A DNA stretch of 36,480 nucleotides from positions 1-36,480 of the forward strand of contig JALUQR010000049.1 of NCBI GenBank assembly GCA_027017505.1, given 5' to 3'. The notes beneath the pieces are model-generated. The model was not told where the DNA came from, did not search any database, and saw only the letters and a list, made by a program, of their open reading frames with translations. Below are positions 1 to 7,030 of the stretch, piece after piece. This stretch comes from a bacterium (GTDB lineage: Bacteria > Desulfobacterota > GWC2-55-46 > DRQE01). Numbering within the stretch: position 1 is the stretch's first letter; each line of letters opens with the position of its first letter. Both the position numbers and the translations under genes were made by a program.

Positions 1-409
1 GTGCTATGGATGCAGATGCCACGGGTTTTCTCTGAAACTCCCTGAAGGCCTTCTTAAGGGGCATCTTTAAGGAGCTTTCTACCACCTTTTTGACCTCTGA
101 AAACCCCACTGGAGGCACTGCATCCTGCAGTTTCTTGAGCTCCTCTATAAGGTCTGGTGGAAAGATGTCTGCCCTTGTGGATGCGACCTGGCCGAGTTTT
201 ATAAAGGTGGGCCCAAGTTCCTCCAGCACACATCTTACCCGCTCCGCTGTGGTAAGCCCCTTGGCAGGCCTGCCCCAGGCAAGAATCCTCTTGAAAAAGG
301 AGAAAAAGGGCACAATCTTAAGCTCTGCAACAAGCCATCCAAACCCGTAGCGAACCAGTATGGTTATGATTCTGTTAAGCCTTACTATGTTTCTCAGGGC
401 ATGAAACAT
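1..409 (-). CDS. ubiB: UbiB/ABC1 (AarF/ADCK) family atypical kinase, N-terminal part only
   Basis: This reverse-strand gene runs off the window, so only its first 136 codons are present. The translation carries the ADCK/UbiB hallmarks. The KxGQ motif is KLGQ at residues 71-74 within GPTFIKLGQVASTR. It is followed by the RxDxxP...ELxxLQDxVPP segment (residues 79-100), and the last residues, ASASIA, begin the Ala-rich nucleotide-binding loop. These proteins are atypical ATPases that help extract or handle quinone intermediates at the membrane. I chose the ATG at 409, which has AAGAGAG just upstream and lies 20 nt after the coiled-coil gene. The upstream ubiU and ubiV genes support a role in quinone synthesis. 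AarF-like proteins in other lipid pathways remain possible, because the C-terminal half is missing. Confidence 0.85.
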   Translation of the reverse strand, partial: MFHALRNIVRLNRIITILVRYGFGWLVAELKIVPFFSFFKRILAWGRPAKGLTTAERVRCVLEELGPTFIKLGQVASTRADIFPPDLIEELKKLQDAVPPVGFSEVKKVVESSLKMPLKKAFREFQRKPVASASIA

Positions 410-429
410 AAAACTCTCTTAAGGCAGGA

Positions 430-837
430 TTAATCCATGTGTTTTTTGGCCTTCTTCTCCAGGGTCTCGAGTTTTTTCTCAAGCTCATCCACCTTTTCTC
501 GGGCAAGCTGTGCCATCTCCTTTACCACTTCGAGCTCCTCACGGGTTGCAAGGTTGAGCCTTTCTGCAAGCTCCTCCGTGGAGGAGGATATAACCCCTGT
601 AAGTTTTTCCTTGCCCTCCTTAAGAACCATAAGCAGGTCTTTAAGTGTCTTTGTTACATCCTCCACTATCACATTCTCCAGCTGTTGGGCTGGTGAGAGC
701 TCTTCTCCCCCCTGCCTGGATGTATCTGCCTTTTCTTTACTCTCCCTGCCCTTTTTTTCAAGCTCGGTTACAAGCTCTTTGAGCTTTTTTTCAAGCCCCA
801 GACCGATAAGGATTGCCCTGTCAATAAAGTCTACCAT
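430..837 (-). CDS. Phasin-family / UbiK-like coiled-coil protein
   Basis: This is a 135-aa, highly charged, helical protein. Its N-terminus (residues 3-31, hydrophobic then Lys/Glu-rich, ending in ELEKKG) looks like the short phasin-like family (COG3937 type). Its C-terminus has TREELEVV at 98-105 and REKVDELEKKLETLEKK at 113-129. This closely resembles the TREEFD...REKL...LE pattern of UbiK/BMFP accessory factors. The ATG at 837 has a strong SD (AGGAGG) and overlaps the ubiV stop by 7 nt. The ubiB-like gene follows 20 nt downstream. I infer an accessory role in quinone synthesis, such as scaffolding or lipid-phase access. A plain phasin-like protein of unknown role is the alternative, because the heptad pattern alone is weak evidence. 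Confidence 0.7.
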   Translation of the reverse strand: MVDFIDRAILIGLGLEKKLKELVTELEKKGRESKEKADTSRQGGEELSPAQQLENVIVEDVTKTLKDLLMVLKEGKEKLTGVISSSTEELAERLNLATREELEVVKEMAQLAREKVDELEKKLETLEKKAKKHMD

Positions 838-1745
838 TGGATTACCTCCTGGATTTTTGATATACCGTAATAGTCCTTACCAGCCCTGCCAAGGAACCAG
901 CCGTTTACAAACTGTTCACCTCCGTAGAGGCGCTCAAGCTCTCTTATTGCGTCCTCTGGCAGGAGCCCGTTCTGAAAGGTGTTTTTATAGATTTCCAGGG
1001 TGCGGGGGGTGTGGCTCGGATGGGGATATATTCGCAGTGCTCCCACAGGGATCTGTCTTATCTGGTTGGCAAGTTCTGCCAGTGCGATGACCCTTGCACT
1101 CAGTATGGATGTGCCGTTTATGTTGAAGACCCTTTCACCATCGAGGGTCTTAATCTCCATTCCCTCTGGCCACTGTGAGCACTGGTTTTTACAGTGTTTT
1201 CTTTTAAGCCCCTGGGTCCTCAGGGTGTAACACCTCCAGGAGAACGCAAGGGGCACCCTGCCGTGCACTATGAGCTCTCCAAGGATGCCTGTTTTATCTA
1301 TGATGTGTCTTATGGAGTCTGCAGGCAGTTCCACGGGAAAGACCACCCTTTTTATACCCCTGCTCATTAGAAACTCCACTGCCATGTGGTTGTAGACCTC
1401 AAGGTGGGGTCCGGCTATCACCTCTTTTTGGGTGCCATCTGCCATGTTCAGCACAGCCATGTCATTTGCCTCCACAGGATAGGGTAGTGCCAGAAGGGCG
1501 TCTATGTAGCCGAGCTCTTCCCTTCCTGCAACTATGGCAGGGGTTGAAAGTATCACCTTTTTACCCCTTTTGCTCAGGCTGTCTGCAATGTCCTCTATGT
1601 CCCTTACGCTGAGCCCCTCTCTTTTTGTGCATATCACCTCGCCTATGTAGACCGTATCTGCGGGGCTATCTGCAATTGACTGGTAGAATCTCAAAAAGGC
1701 CTCTTTATTCCAGTTGAAAAGGACTGGTCCAACACAAAGCTCCAT
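831..1745 (-). CDS. ubiV: UbiV-like U32-family protein, O2-independent quinone hydroxylation
   Basis: This 304-aa U32-family protein matches UbiV in length (about 290-300 aa). Four Cys fit the UbiV 4Fe-4S pattern: Cys39 (GEVICT), Cys172 (WRCYT), Cys185 and Cys189 (HCKNQC). In characterised bacteria UbiU and UbiV form a heterodimer that hydroxylates the ubiquinone ring without oxygen, using prephenate as the oxygen donor. The ATG at 1745 lies 2 nt after the ubiU stop, with GGAGAAG as SD, so the pair is almost certainly co-translated. The sequence does not show which quinone this organism makes. Other U32 branches, such as RlhA and TrhP, lack this adjacent UV pairing and Cys arrangement. Confidence 0.87.
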   Translation of the reverse strand: MELCVGPVLFNWNKEAFLRFYQSIADSPADTVYIGEVICTKREGLSVRDIEDIADSLSKRGKKVILSTPAIVAGREELGYIDALLALPYPVEANDMAVLNMADGTQKEVIAGPHLEVYNHMAVEFLMSRGIKRVVFPVELPADSIRHIIDKTGILGELIVHGRVPLAFSWRCYTLRTQGLKRKHCKNQCSQWPEGMEIKTLDGERVFNINGTSILSARVIALAELANQIRQIPVGALRIYPHPSHTPRTLEIYKNTFQNGLLPEDAIRELERLYGGEQFVNGWFLGRAGKDYYGISKIQEVIQW

Positions 1746-1747
1746 CT

Positions 1748-2755
1748 TTACTTCTCCACATAGCAGGCAAGGGTCTGGGTTGTGCCCTCGAAGGTTCTTA
1801 TCGCACGGTTAAGCCATTCTTCTTTTACCCTGTAGTGGTGGGGATTTTTCTCGTATTCTTCTATTGCCTCTTTCATTATGCGTGTGAGCTCCTTTATGTA
1901 AGCCCTTGTGCGCTGTCTGCCCTCTATCTTGAAGGCACATACCCCTGCATCCACAAGCTGTGGCAGAAGCTCCACCACATTGAGGGATGCAGGCTCCTCT
2001 ATGGGATAGGAGGTGGAGCCATCTGGCAGGATGTATCTGCCCTTACAGCAGGTGGGATAGGGGCTTGGCTCACCAGAGGCAAGTTTGTTGAGAAGCACCC
2101 CGTTGAGCCTTATGGAGAGGTTATCAGCGGTGTCTGTGGAAAACTCCACAAACCTTGAGGGCGAGCACGCCCCCTCTGTGTTGGTGGATGCACCTGTAAC
2201 AAAACTTGAAAGAAAGCATCTGCCCTCTATGTTTATGCACAGCCCGCCCGCAATGAAGACCTCAAGCTCCACATCGGTGTTCTGACGGATGTATCTTATC
2301 TCCTCAAGGGTTACGACCCTCGGAAGAATCACCCTTTTTATGTTGAAGTGTTTCCTGTAGAAGTTGATACTCTCATGGTTTGATGAGCTTGCCTGCACGC
2401 TCAGGTGTATTGTCTGGTGGGGATATTTTTTGCGTGCGTAGGAGAGCATTCCCAGGTCTGCAAGTATTATGGCATCCACTCCCAGGCAGACCGCCCTGTC
2501 CACAGCGGTCTGCCAGCGTGTGAAGTCATCTTTTTGCGGGAAGGTGTTTATCGCAAGGTAGAGTTTTTTCCCCCTCTGATGGAGGTATCTGAGCCCTTCC
2601 TGGAGGTCGCGTTCTGTGAAGTTCAGCCCCTCGAAGTTTCTTGCATTGGTCTGGTCCTTGAATCCCGCATAGACGCTGTCTGCCCCGCTATCTGCAGCGG
2701 CCTTGAGAGAGGCAAGATTACCTGCAGGTGCCACCAGTTCAGCCTTTTTGCCCAC
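1748..2755 (-). CDS. ubiU: UbiU-like U32-family protein, O2-independent quinone hydroxylation
   Basis: This 335-aa U32 protein is the partner of the adjacent UbiV. The N-terminal AELVAPAGN and the NARNF segment are typical of the family. Cys173 and Cys180 (GLCINIEGRC), Cys197 (EGACSP) and Cys236/237 (PTCCKG) provide the four cluster ligands expected of UbiU. The protein is cytosolic and works with UbiV on quinone ring hydroxylation. I chose GTG 2755 as the start because the family begins with a short basic stretch then ELVAPAG, and a G-rich SD (AAAGGGGG) lies about 12 nt upstream. The gene lies 75 nt after ssb, so it may be transcribed from the ssb promoter or one of its own. Confidence 0.87.
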   Translation of the reverse strand: MGKKAELVAPAGNLASLKAAADSGADSVYAGFKDQTNARNFEGLNFTERDLQEGLRYLHQRGKKLYLAINTFPQKDDFTRWQTAVDRAVCLGVDAIILADLGMLSYARKKYPHQTIHLSVQASSSNHESINFYRKHFNIKRVILPRVVTLEEIRYIRQNTDVELEVFIAGGLCINIEGRCFLSSFVTGASTNTEGACSPSRFVEFSTDTADNLSIRLNGVLLNKLASGEPSPYPTCCKGRYILPDGSTSYPIEEPASLNVVELLPQLVDAGVCAFKIEGRQRTRAYIKELTRIMKEAIEEYEKNPHHYRVKEEWLNRAIRTFEGTTQTLACYVEK

Positions 2756-2829
2756 TTCTGTAAATAACCCCCTTTAAGCCAGAGTCGGGTTTACAGGACA
2801 GACAGAGGTTTGCCGAGCACTTATGATGG

Positions 2830-3243
2830 TTAGAAGGGTATATCATCGAGTTCTGGCGGGCTCTGTTCTGTTTCTGTGGCTCTGTTTTCTTCAGCCTGGA
2901 CTTCCCTGTCCTCGGGTTTTCCGAGCATCTGCATGGTGGTGGCCACTATTTCTGTGGTGTAGCGTTTGATGCCGTCTTTGTCCTCCCACTGGCGTGTCTG
3001 AAGCCTTCCCTCTATGTAAATCTGTTTGCCCTTTGAGAGGTGCTCTCCGCATATTTCTGCGAGTCTGCCGAAGGCCACCACCCTGTGCCATTCGGTTCGT
3101 GCCTCGCGCTGGCCGTCCTTGTTCGTCCAGTTCTCTGTGGTCGCAAGCCTCAGGTTCGCAACCGCAATCCCACCAGGTGTGTACCTTATCTCAGGGTCAG
3201 CTCCGAGATTGCCTATAAGGATTACCTTGTTTACACCTGCCAC
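2830..3243 (-). CDS. ssb: Single-stranded DNA-binding protein
   Basis: This is a 137-aa SSB. The N-terminus MAGVNKVILIGNLGADPEIR and the segment TEWHRVVAFGRLAE are the classic OB-fold signatures. The last residues, ELDDIPF, are the acidic protein-interaction tip. The reading frame stays open upstream to a TTG at 3300. I place the start at GTG 3243 because it fits the family N-terminus and has a very strong SD (AGGGGGGAG) 6 nt before it. The protein coats single-stranded DNA in replication, recombination and repair. It lies upstream of ubiU on the same strand, which is probably incidental. Confidence 0.95.
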   Translation of the reverse strand: MAGVNKVILIGNLGADPEIRYTPGGIAVANLRLATTENWTNKDGQREARTEWHRVVAFGRLAEICGEHLSKGKQIYIEGRLQTRQWEDKDGIKRYTTEIVATTMQMLGKPEDREVQAEENRATETEQSPPELDDIPF

Positions 3244-3271
3244 AGCACACTCCCCCCTTTTATAAGTTCTA

Positions 3272-3300
3272 AATGTATCACCACCGTGGATAAAGTTCAA
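3272..3300 (-). promoter_or_regulatory. Putative sigma70 promoter for ssb
   Basis: Reading the reverse strand from 3300, TTGAAC is followed by 17 nt and then TACATT, each matching 4 of 6 consensus bases. Transcription would start near 3265, giving a leader of about 22 nt before the GTG at 3243. A TATAAA-like stretch nearer the SD could compete, so this is a moderate call. Confidence 0.4.
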
Positions 3301-3322
3301 GAGTTTTGTTTTTCGGTTTCAC

Positions 3323-3351
3323 TTGACACCATCAGCAGGTTTACTTATCAT
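3323..3351 (+). promoter_or_regulatory. sigma70-type promoter for htpX
   Basis: A perfect TTGACA (3323-3328) lies 17 nt before TATCAT (3346-3351), which matches five of six -10 bases. The start would be near 3358, giving a leader of about 33 nt with GGAGGGG as SD. I see no sigma32-type heat-shock element. The promoter diverges from ssb. Confidence 0.75.
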
Positions 3352-3390
3352 TAAAATATAAAATACTGCATTTGGAGGGGATGAAAGATT

Positions 3391-4236
3391 ATGGGGTATC
3401 TGAGAACAGTAATATTCCTTGCGGCACTTACAGCGTTACTCATATTCCTTGGAGACCTTATAGGCGGTAGAGAGGGAGCCATAATAGGGCTGATCTTTGC
3501 TGGAATAATGAACTTTGGCTCCTACTGGTTCAGTGACAAGATAGTGCTTGCCATGTACGGTGCAAGGGAGGTTACAGAAAGCGAGGCACCAGAGCTCTAC
3601 CGCACGGTAAGGGAGCTTTCCCGGAGGGCGGGGCTACCCATGCCAAAGGTCTACATGATACACACCGAAACACCCAACGCCTTCGCAACAGGCAGAAACC
3701 CCGAGCATTCTGCGGTGGCTGTAACAAGCGGTATAATGAGGCTTCTTTCAAGAGAGGAGCTTGCAGGCGTTATAGCCCATGAACTAAGCCACATAAAAAA
3801 CCGTGATGTGCTGATTTCCACCATCGCTGCAACCATTGCAGGTGCAATAAGCTATCTCTCGCACATGGCACTGTGGTTCTCCATGTTCGGCGGAAGGGAC
3901 AACAGAGAGGGTGCAAACCCCTTTGTGCTCCTGGTTATGCTCATAATAGCTCCCATAGCAGCACTCCTCATACAGATGGCCATATCAAGGTCAAGGGAGT
4001 TTGTTGCAGACAAGGATGGTGCCCAGATAGTGGGCAACCCCCTTTACCTTGCGGATGCACTGCGCAAGCTGGGCTACTACAACAGGCGCATACCCATGCA
4101 CGATGTTAACGAGGCAACCGCACATATGTTCATAGTAAGCCCGCTCAGTGGCGATACCATGATGAAGCTGTTCAGCACACACCCACCCCTTGAAGAAAGG
4201 ATAAAGAGGCTCGAGGCAATGGCACTCTCAAGATAA
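3391..4236 (+). CDS. htpX: Protease HtpX, membrane M48B zinc metalloprotease
   Basis: This 281-aa protein is a typical HtpX. Hydrophobic segments at residues 4-20 and 28-50 anchor it in the inner membrane. The zinc site HELSH is at 130-134, followed by two more hydrophobic segments (about 145-190). SREFVADKDGA (about 200-210) supplies the third ligand. C-terminal LFSTHPPLEERIKRLEAM is a family hallmark. HtpX degrades damaged membrane proteins. The ATG at 3391 sits after a strong SD. The gene has its own promoter and terminator, so it looks monocistronic. Confidence 0.96.
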   Translation: MGYLRTVIFLAALTALLIFLGDLIGGREGAIIGLIFAGIMNFGSYWFSDKIVLAMYGAREVTESEAPELYRTVRELSRRAGLPMPKVYMIHTETPNAFATGRNPEHSAVAVTSGIMRLLSREELAGVIAHELSHIKNRDVLISTIAATIAGAISYLSHMALWFSMFGGRDNREGANPFVLLVMLIIAPIAALLIQMAISRSREFVADKDGAQIVGNPLYLADALRKLGYYNRRIPMHDVNEATAHMFIVSPLSGDTMMKLFSTHPPLEERIKRLEAMALSR

Positions 4237-4266
4237 AAGCTGTGTACAGTTCAGGTAAGTCCTTCT

Positions 4267-4306
4267 GCCAGGGGCATCTTCCCTGAAGATGCCCCTGGCT
4301 TTTTTC
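4267..4306 (+). terminator. Rho-independent terminator after htpX
   Basis: A perfect 15-bp inverted repeat (GCCAGGGGCATCTTC at 4267-4281, its complement at 4285-4299) has a 3-nt CCT loop and is followed directly by TTTTTT. It lies 30 nt after the htpX stop and should separate htpX from the downstream FAD gene. Confidence 0.95.
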
Positions 4307-4333
4307 TTTCAAATGGTCTTTTGCGGGGTGTTC

Positions 4334-4342
4334 TGGTATACT
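4334..4342 (+). promoter_or_regulatory. Putative extended -10 promoter for the FAD dehydrogenase gene
   Basis: TGGTATACT (TG, one base, TATACT) resembles an extended -10 element and lies 36 nt before the GTG start, after the htpX terminator. There is no good -35 at 17 nt. The position is sensible because a new transcript must begin after the terminator. Confidence 0.4.
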
Positions 4343-4378
4343 CTTACGGGATGAACCCCTTATCAAGAGGAGGGCCCT

Positions 4379-5713
4379 GTGAGGGAATACGATGTGATAA
4401 TAGTGGGTGCAGGCCCTGCGGGCATATTCTGTGCATACGAGCTTTCAAAAAACGGGGGGCTTAAGGTGCTCATCCTTGAGAAGGGCGGAGACCTTCCTGA
4501 AAGAAAAAGGGAGGAGCTCTTCAGTGGCTGGGGTGGTGCAGGTGCGTTCAGCGATGGCAAGCTGAATCTGTCCGCAGAGGTGGGTGGTTTCCTCAAGGAG
4601 TATATTGAAGAACCCCTTCTCAATGAGCTTATAGACTATGTGGATGGCCTATTTGTGAGCATGGGGGCTCCCTCAGAGCTTAAGGGCACAGACCAGAGAG
4701 AGCTCAAACACATCGAGGAGGCATCCGCACGGGTGGGGCTTAAGTTCATACCCTTCAGGATAAGACACATAGGCACAGACCGCTGTATAGAGGTGCTTAA
4801 AAACTTAAGGGATGCACTCTCTGGCAGGGTTGATATGGCCTTCCACAGAGATGCAGAGGAGGTGCTGACAGACCATAAGGGGCTCTGGAGGGTAAGGTGC
4901 AGGGGTGGAGAGGAGTACATGGCCACTTTTGTTGTGCTTGCCCCTGGAAGAAGCGGGGCAGGCTGGCTTGAAGGGGTTGCAAAGGCACTGGGACTTTCCA
5001 CTGCAATAAACCCCGTGGATGTGGGCGTAAGGGTTGAGGTGCCAGCATCCGTGTTAAGCCACATAACTGATATTGCACACGAGGCAAAGTTCGTCTACAC
5101 ATCCCGGCTCTTTGACGACCAGGTAAGAACCTTCTGCATGAACCCCCACGGAGTGGTGGTAAGGGAAAGACACCGTGGTTTCTACACCGTTAATGGACAC
5201 AGCTACAGCCACAGGCTTACTGAAAACACCAACTTTGCAATCCTTGTGTCCACCACATTTACCGAGCCATTTCACGAGCCCCATACCTACGGCAGATACC
5301 TTGCAGGGCTTGCAAACCTTCTTGGTGGAGACATACTGCTCCAGAGGCTTGGAGACCTGAGGGGTGGAAGACGCTCCACCCCTGAAAGGATAAGGCGCAA
5401 TCCCCTCAGGCCAACCCTTGAGGATGCAACCCCTGGAGACCTCTCATTTGTGCTACCCTACAGGTGCCTTACCGATATACTTGAGATGCTCGAGACCCTT
5501 GATAAGATTGCCCCTGGAGTGAATGCAACGAGCACGCTCCTTTACGGGGTGGAGGTGAAGTTCTACTCCTTAAGGCTCAAGCTTTCAGAGAGGCTTGAGA
5601 CAGAGCGGAAAAACCTCTTTGCAGCAGGCGACGGGGCAGGCATAACAAGGGGTATAGTGCAGTCTGCAGTGTCAGGGATTGTTACAGCAAGGAGCATACT
5701 TGAGAGGGTTTGA
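4379..5713 (+). CDS. FAD-dependent dehydrogenase (COG2509-like), function unknown
   Basis: This is a 444-aa flavoprotein. A Rossmann GxGxxG (VGAGPAGIFCAYEL, residues 10-23) is followed by ILEKGGDLPERK, the FAD-ribose acidic region. GWGGAGAFSDGKLN (about 50-63) is typical of this uncharacterised family. LFAAGDGAGITRGIVQSA near the C-terminus is the second FAD-contact motif. It is probably a cytosolic oxidoreductase of unknown substrate. The GTG at 4379 follows AAGAGGAGG. The downstream methyltransferase gene begins 4 nt after the stop, so the two are probably co-transcribed. Confidence 0.85.
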   Translation: MREYDVIIVGAGPAGIFCAYELSKNGGLKVLILEKGGDLPERKREELFSGWGGAGAFSDGKLNLSAEVGGFLKEYIEEPLLNELIDYVDGLFVSMGAPSELKGTDQRELKHIEEASARVGLKFIPFRIRHIGTDRCIEVLKNLRDALSGRVDMAFHRDAEEVLTDHKGLWRVRCRGGEEYMATFVVLAPGRSGAGWLEGVAKALGLSTAINPVDVGVRVEVPASVLSHITDIAHEAKFVYTSRLFDDQVRTFCMNPHGVVVRERHRGFYTVNGHSYSHRLTENTNFAILVSTTFTEPFHEPHTYGRYLAGLANLLGGDILLQRLGDLRGGRRSTPERIRRNPLRPTLEDATPGDLSFVLPYRCLTDILEMLETLDKIAPGVNATSTLLYGVEVKFYSLRLKLSERLETERKNLFAAGDGAGITRGIVQSAVSGIVTARSILERV

Positions 5714-5717
5714 GCAT

Positions 5718-6452
5718 ATGGGAGATTTCAGATATGTGGACATAGTGCTCGTTGAGCCCCAGGGTGCCCATAACATGGGTAGCTGTGCGAGGGTTCTAAA
5801 GAACACGGGGTTTGAAAACCTCGTGCTTGTAAACCCCGCAGAGTTCAGAAACGATGATGCCTATTCCATGGCCTGCAAGGCAAAGGACCTTCTGCTTAAG
5901 GCACGGGTCTGTAAAGACATAGATGAGGCACTCAGGGATGTAAGGTTCGTTGCAGGTACCACCAGAAGAAGGGGTAAACTGCGTGAGCCACTTCTCACCA
6001 TGGACGAGGCCCTGCCAGTAATCTACGACAGAAGCCGTAAGAACAGGGTCGCAATACTTTTCGGCAGGGAAGACAGAGGGCTTGAAAACCCCGTGCTTGC
6101 CCGCTGTGATATACTGTTTGAGATACCCTCGGATGACGCCTATCCATCGCTTAATCTTTCGCATGCGGTGATGGTGGTCTGCCATAATCTTTTCATGATG
6201 AGTGGAAAAAGGCCAGAACACGCAATAGTTGCCTGCAGTAGAGAGGATGTGGAAAGGATGTACGAACACCTTGAGAGGGTGCTGAGAATGCTTGGCTACG
6301 GAGACCCTGACAGAAAGGGCGAATTCCTTCTTGAAAGTGTAATGAGGAACTTCCGCAAGCTCTTTGGCAGAACCTCGCTTATGAAAAAAGAGGTGAACAT
6401 GATAAGGGGAATACTTACAAGGATAGAGAAGAGATGTCAGGAAGGGGATTGA
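5718..6452 (+). CDS. trmJ: TrmJ/SpoU-family tRNA 2'-O-methyltransferase
   Basis: This 244-aa SPOUT methyltransferase has the three SpoU motifs. Motif 1 is HNMGSCARVLKNTGFENL (about 17-34). Motif 2 is ILFGREDRGLEN (about 116-127). Motif 3, around PSLNLSHAVMVVCHNL (about 145-160), forms the AdoMet-binding knot. The C-terminal helical extension fits TrmJ, which methylates the ribose of tRNA nucleotide 32. The frame is open further upstream, but ATG 5718 matches the family start and follows GAGAGG, 4 nt after the preceding stop. The 3' end overlaps the convergent DUF3592 gene by 16 nt. Another SpoU target cannot be excluded. Confidence 0.85.
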   Translation: MGDFRYVDIVLVEPQGAHNMGSCARVLKNTGFENLVLVNPAEFRNDDAYSMACKAKDLLLKARVCKDIDEALRDVRFVAGTTRRRGKLREPLLTMDEALPVIYDRSRKNRVAILFGREDRGLENPVLARCDILFEIPSDDAYPSLNLSHAVMVVCHNLFMMSGKRPEHAIVACSREDVERMYEHLERVLRMLGYGDPDRKGEFLLESVMRNFRKLFGRTSLMKKEVNMIRGILTRIEKRCQEGD

Positions 6453-6964
6453 CCCTGTGAGTGTTTTTTCCTTTCAAGCCTTAAAAAGAGGTTGTCGGGC
6501 TCACTGTCGCGTATCTTTCTTAACTCCACACCGAGCACAAGCAGTGCCAGTATGGTGAGCACCACACCCGCATAGAATAGCACCAGAACCTTTACACCAC
6601 CCAGCACACCCTCTATGGTGTTGAAGGAGGGAAAGAGCTTAAGATAGCTTGTTCTTATGGTGTCGCCTTTGTTGACACGCTCGAAGAACTCCCTTGCAAC
6701 CATACGCTCGTCCCTGATGGTGTTGCCCTGGCTGTCCTTGAAGGAATAAACTATGGTGTAGACCACACCCCTTCGCATAAATCTGTCTGCCCGTTTTTCA
6801 AGCACAGTGCCCTCGGTGTGCACACCAAACTTTTCGGGCAGTACCATATAGGATGCAAAGTAGCTTCCCACAATAAGATGCAGGAGGGCTGTTGTGAGAA
6901 AAAATCCACCCCAGTGGATGGTGAAAAATGCCCGAAGAAACTTTGAAATCCTAAACCCCTCCAT
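6437..6964 (-). CDS. DUF3592-like membrane protein
   Basis: This is a 175-aa protein with a transmembrane helix at about residues 12-38, an extracytoplasmic domain of about 85 residues, and a second helix near 125-150. The domain has the DUF3592 pattern: HTEGTVLEK, then TIVYSFKDSQGN, then the R/F...GD stretch. The C-terminal tail is charged. Its function is unknown. ATG 6964 is chosen because it opens directly into the basic, membrane-helix N-terminus. An in-frame TTG at 7003 is possible but would sit inside the likely promoter. There is little SD before 6964, so the mRNA may be nearly leaderless. Confidence 0.7.
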   Translation of the reverse strand: MEGFRISKFLRAFFTIHWGGFFLTTALLHLIVGSYFASYMVLPEKFGVHTEGTVLEKRADRFMRRGVVYTIVYSFKDSQGNTIRDERMVAREFFERVNKGDTIRTSYLKLFPSFNTIEGVLGGVKVLVLFYAGVVLTILALLVLGVELRKIRDSEPDNLFLRLERKKHSQGQSPS

Positions 6965-6968
6965 GATA

Positions 6969-7005
6969 GAATCAATTATAATACATGGCAGATGTGGAAT
7001 CAATT
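6969..7005. repeat. Direct repeat GAATCAATT flanking the divergent promoter
   Basis: Two exact 9-nt copies of GAATCAATT (6969-6977 and 6997-7005) lie 28 nt apart. They overlap the start/-10 region and the -35 of the reverse promoter. They could be operator sites, but the motif is short and AT-rich. Confidence 0.35.
6975..7003 (-). promoter_or_regulatory. Putative sigma70 promoter for the DUF3592 gene
   Basis: On the reverse strand, TTGATT (7003-6998) is followed by 17 nt and a perfect TATAAT (6980-6975). The start would be near 6968, only about 4 nt before the ATG at 6964. The sequence ATTATAAT also gives a forward TATAAT at 6977-6982, which could serve the radical-SAM gene, although no good forward -35 is visible. 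Confidence 0.5.
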
Positions 7006-7030
7006 CAAAAGGGTTTTTGAGGGTTACTCC

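Noticed and set aside
437..1090. Forward-strand 217-aa open frame rich in Ser and Phe.
   Set aside because: It is the antisense shadow of the coiled-coil and ubiV genes, with no SD and biased composition.
4321..4342. TTGCGG with TATACT as a full sigma70 promoter for the FAD gene.
   Set aside because: The spacer is only 10 nt, so only the extended -10 element was kept.
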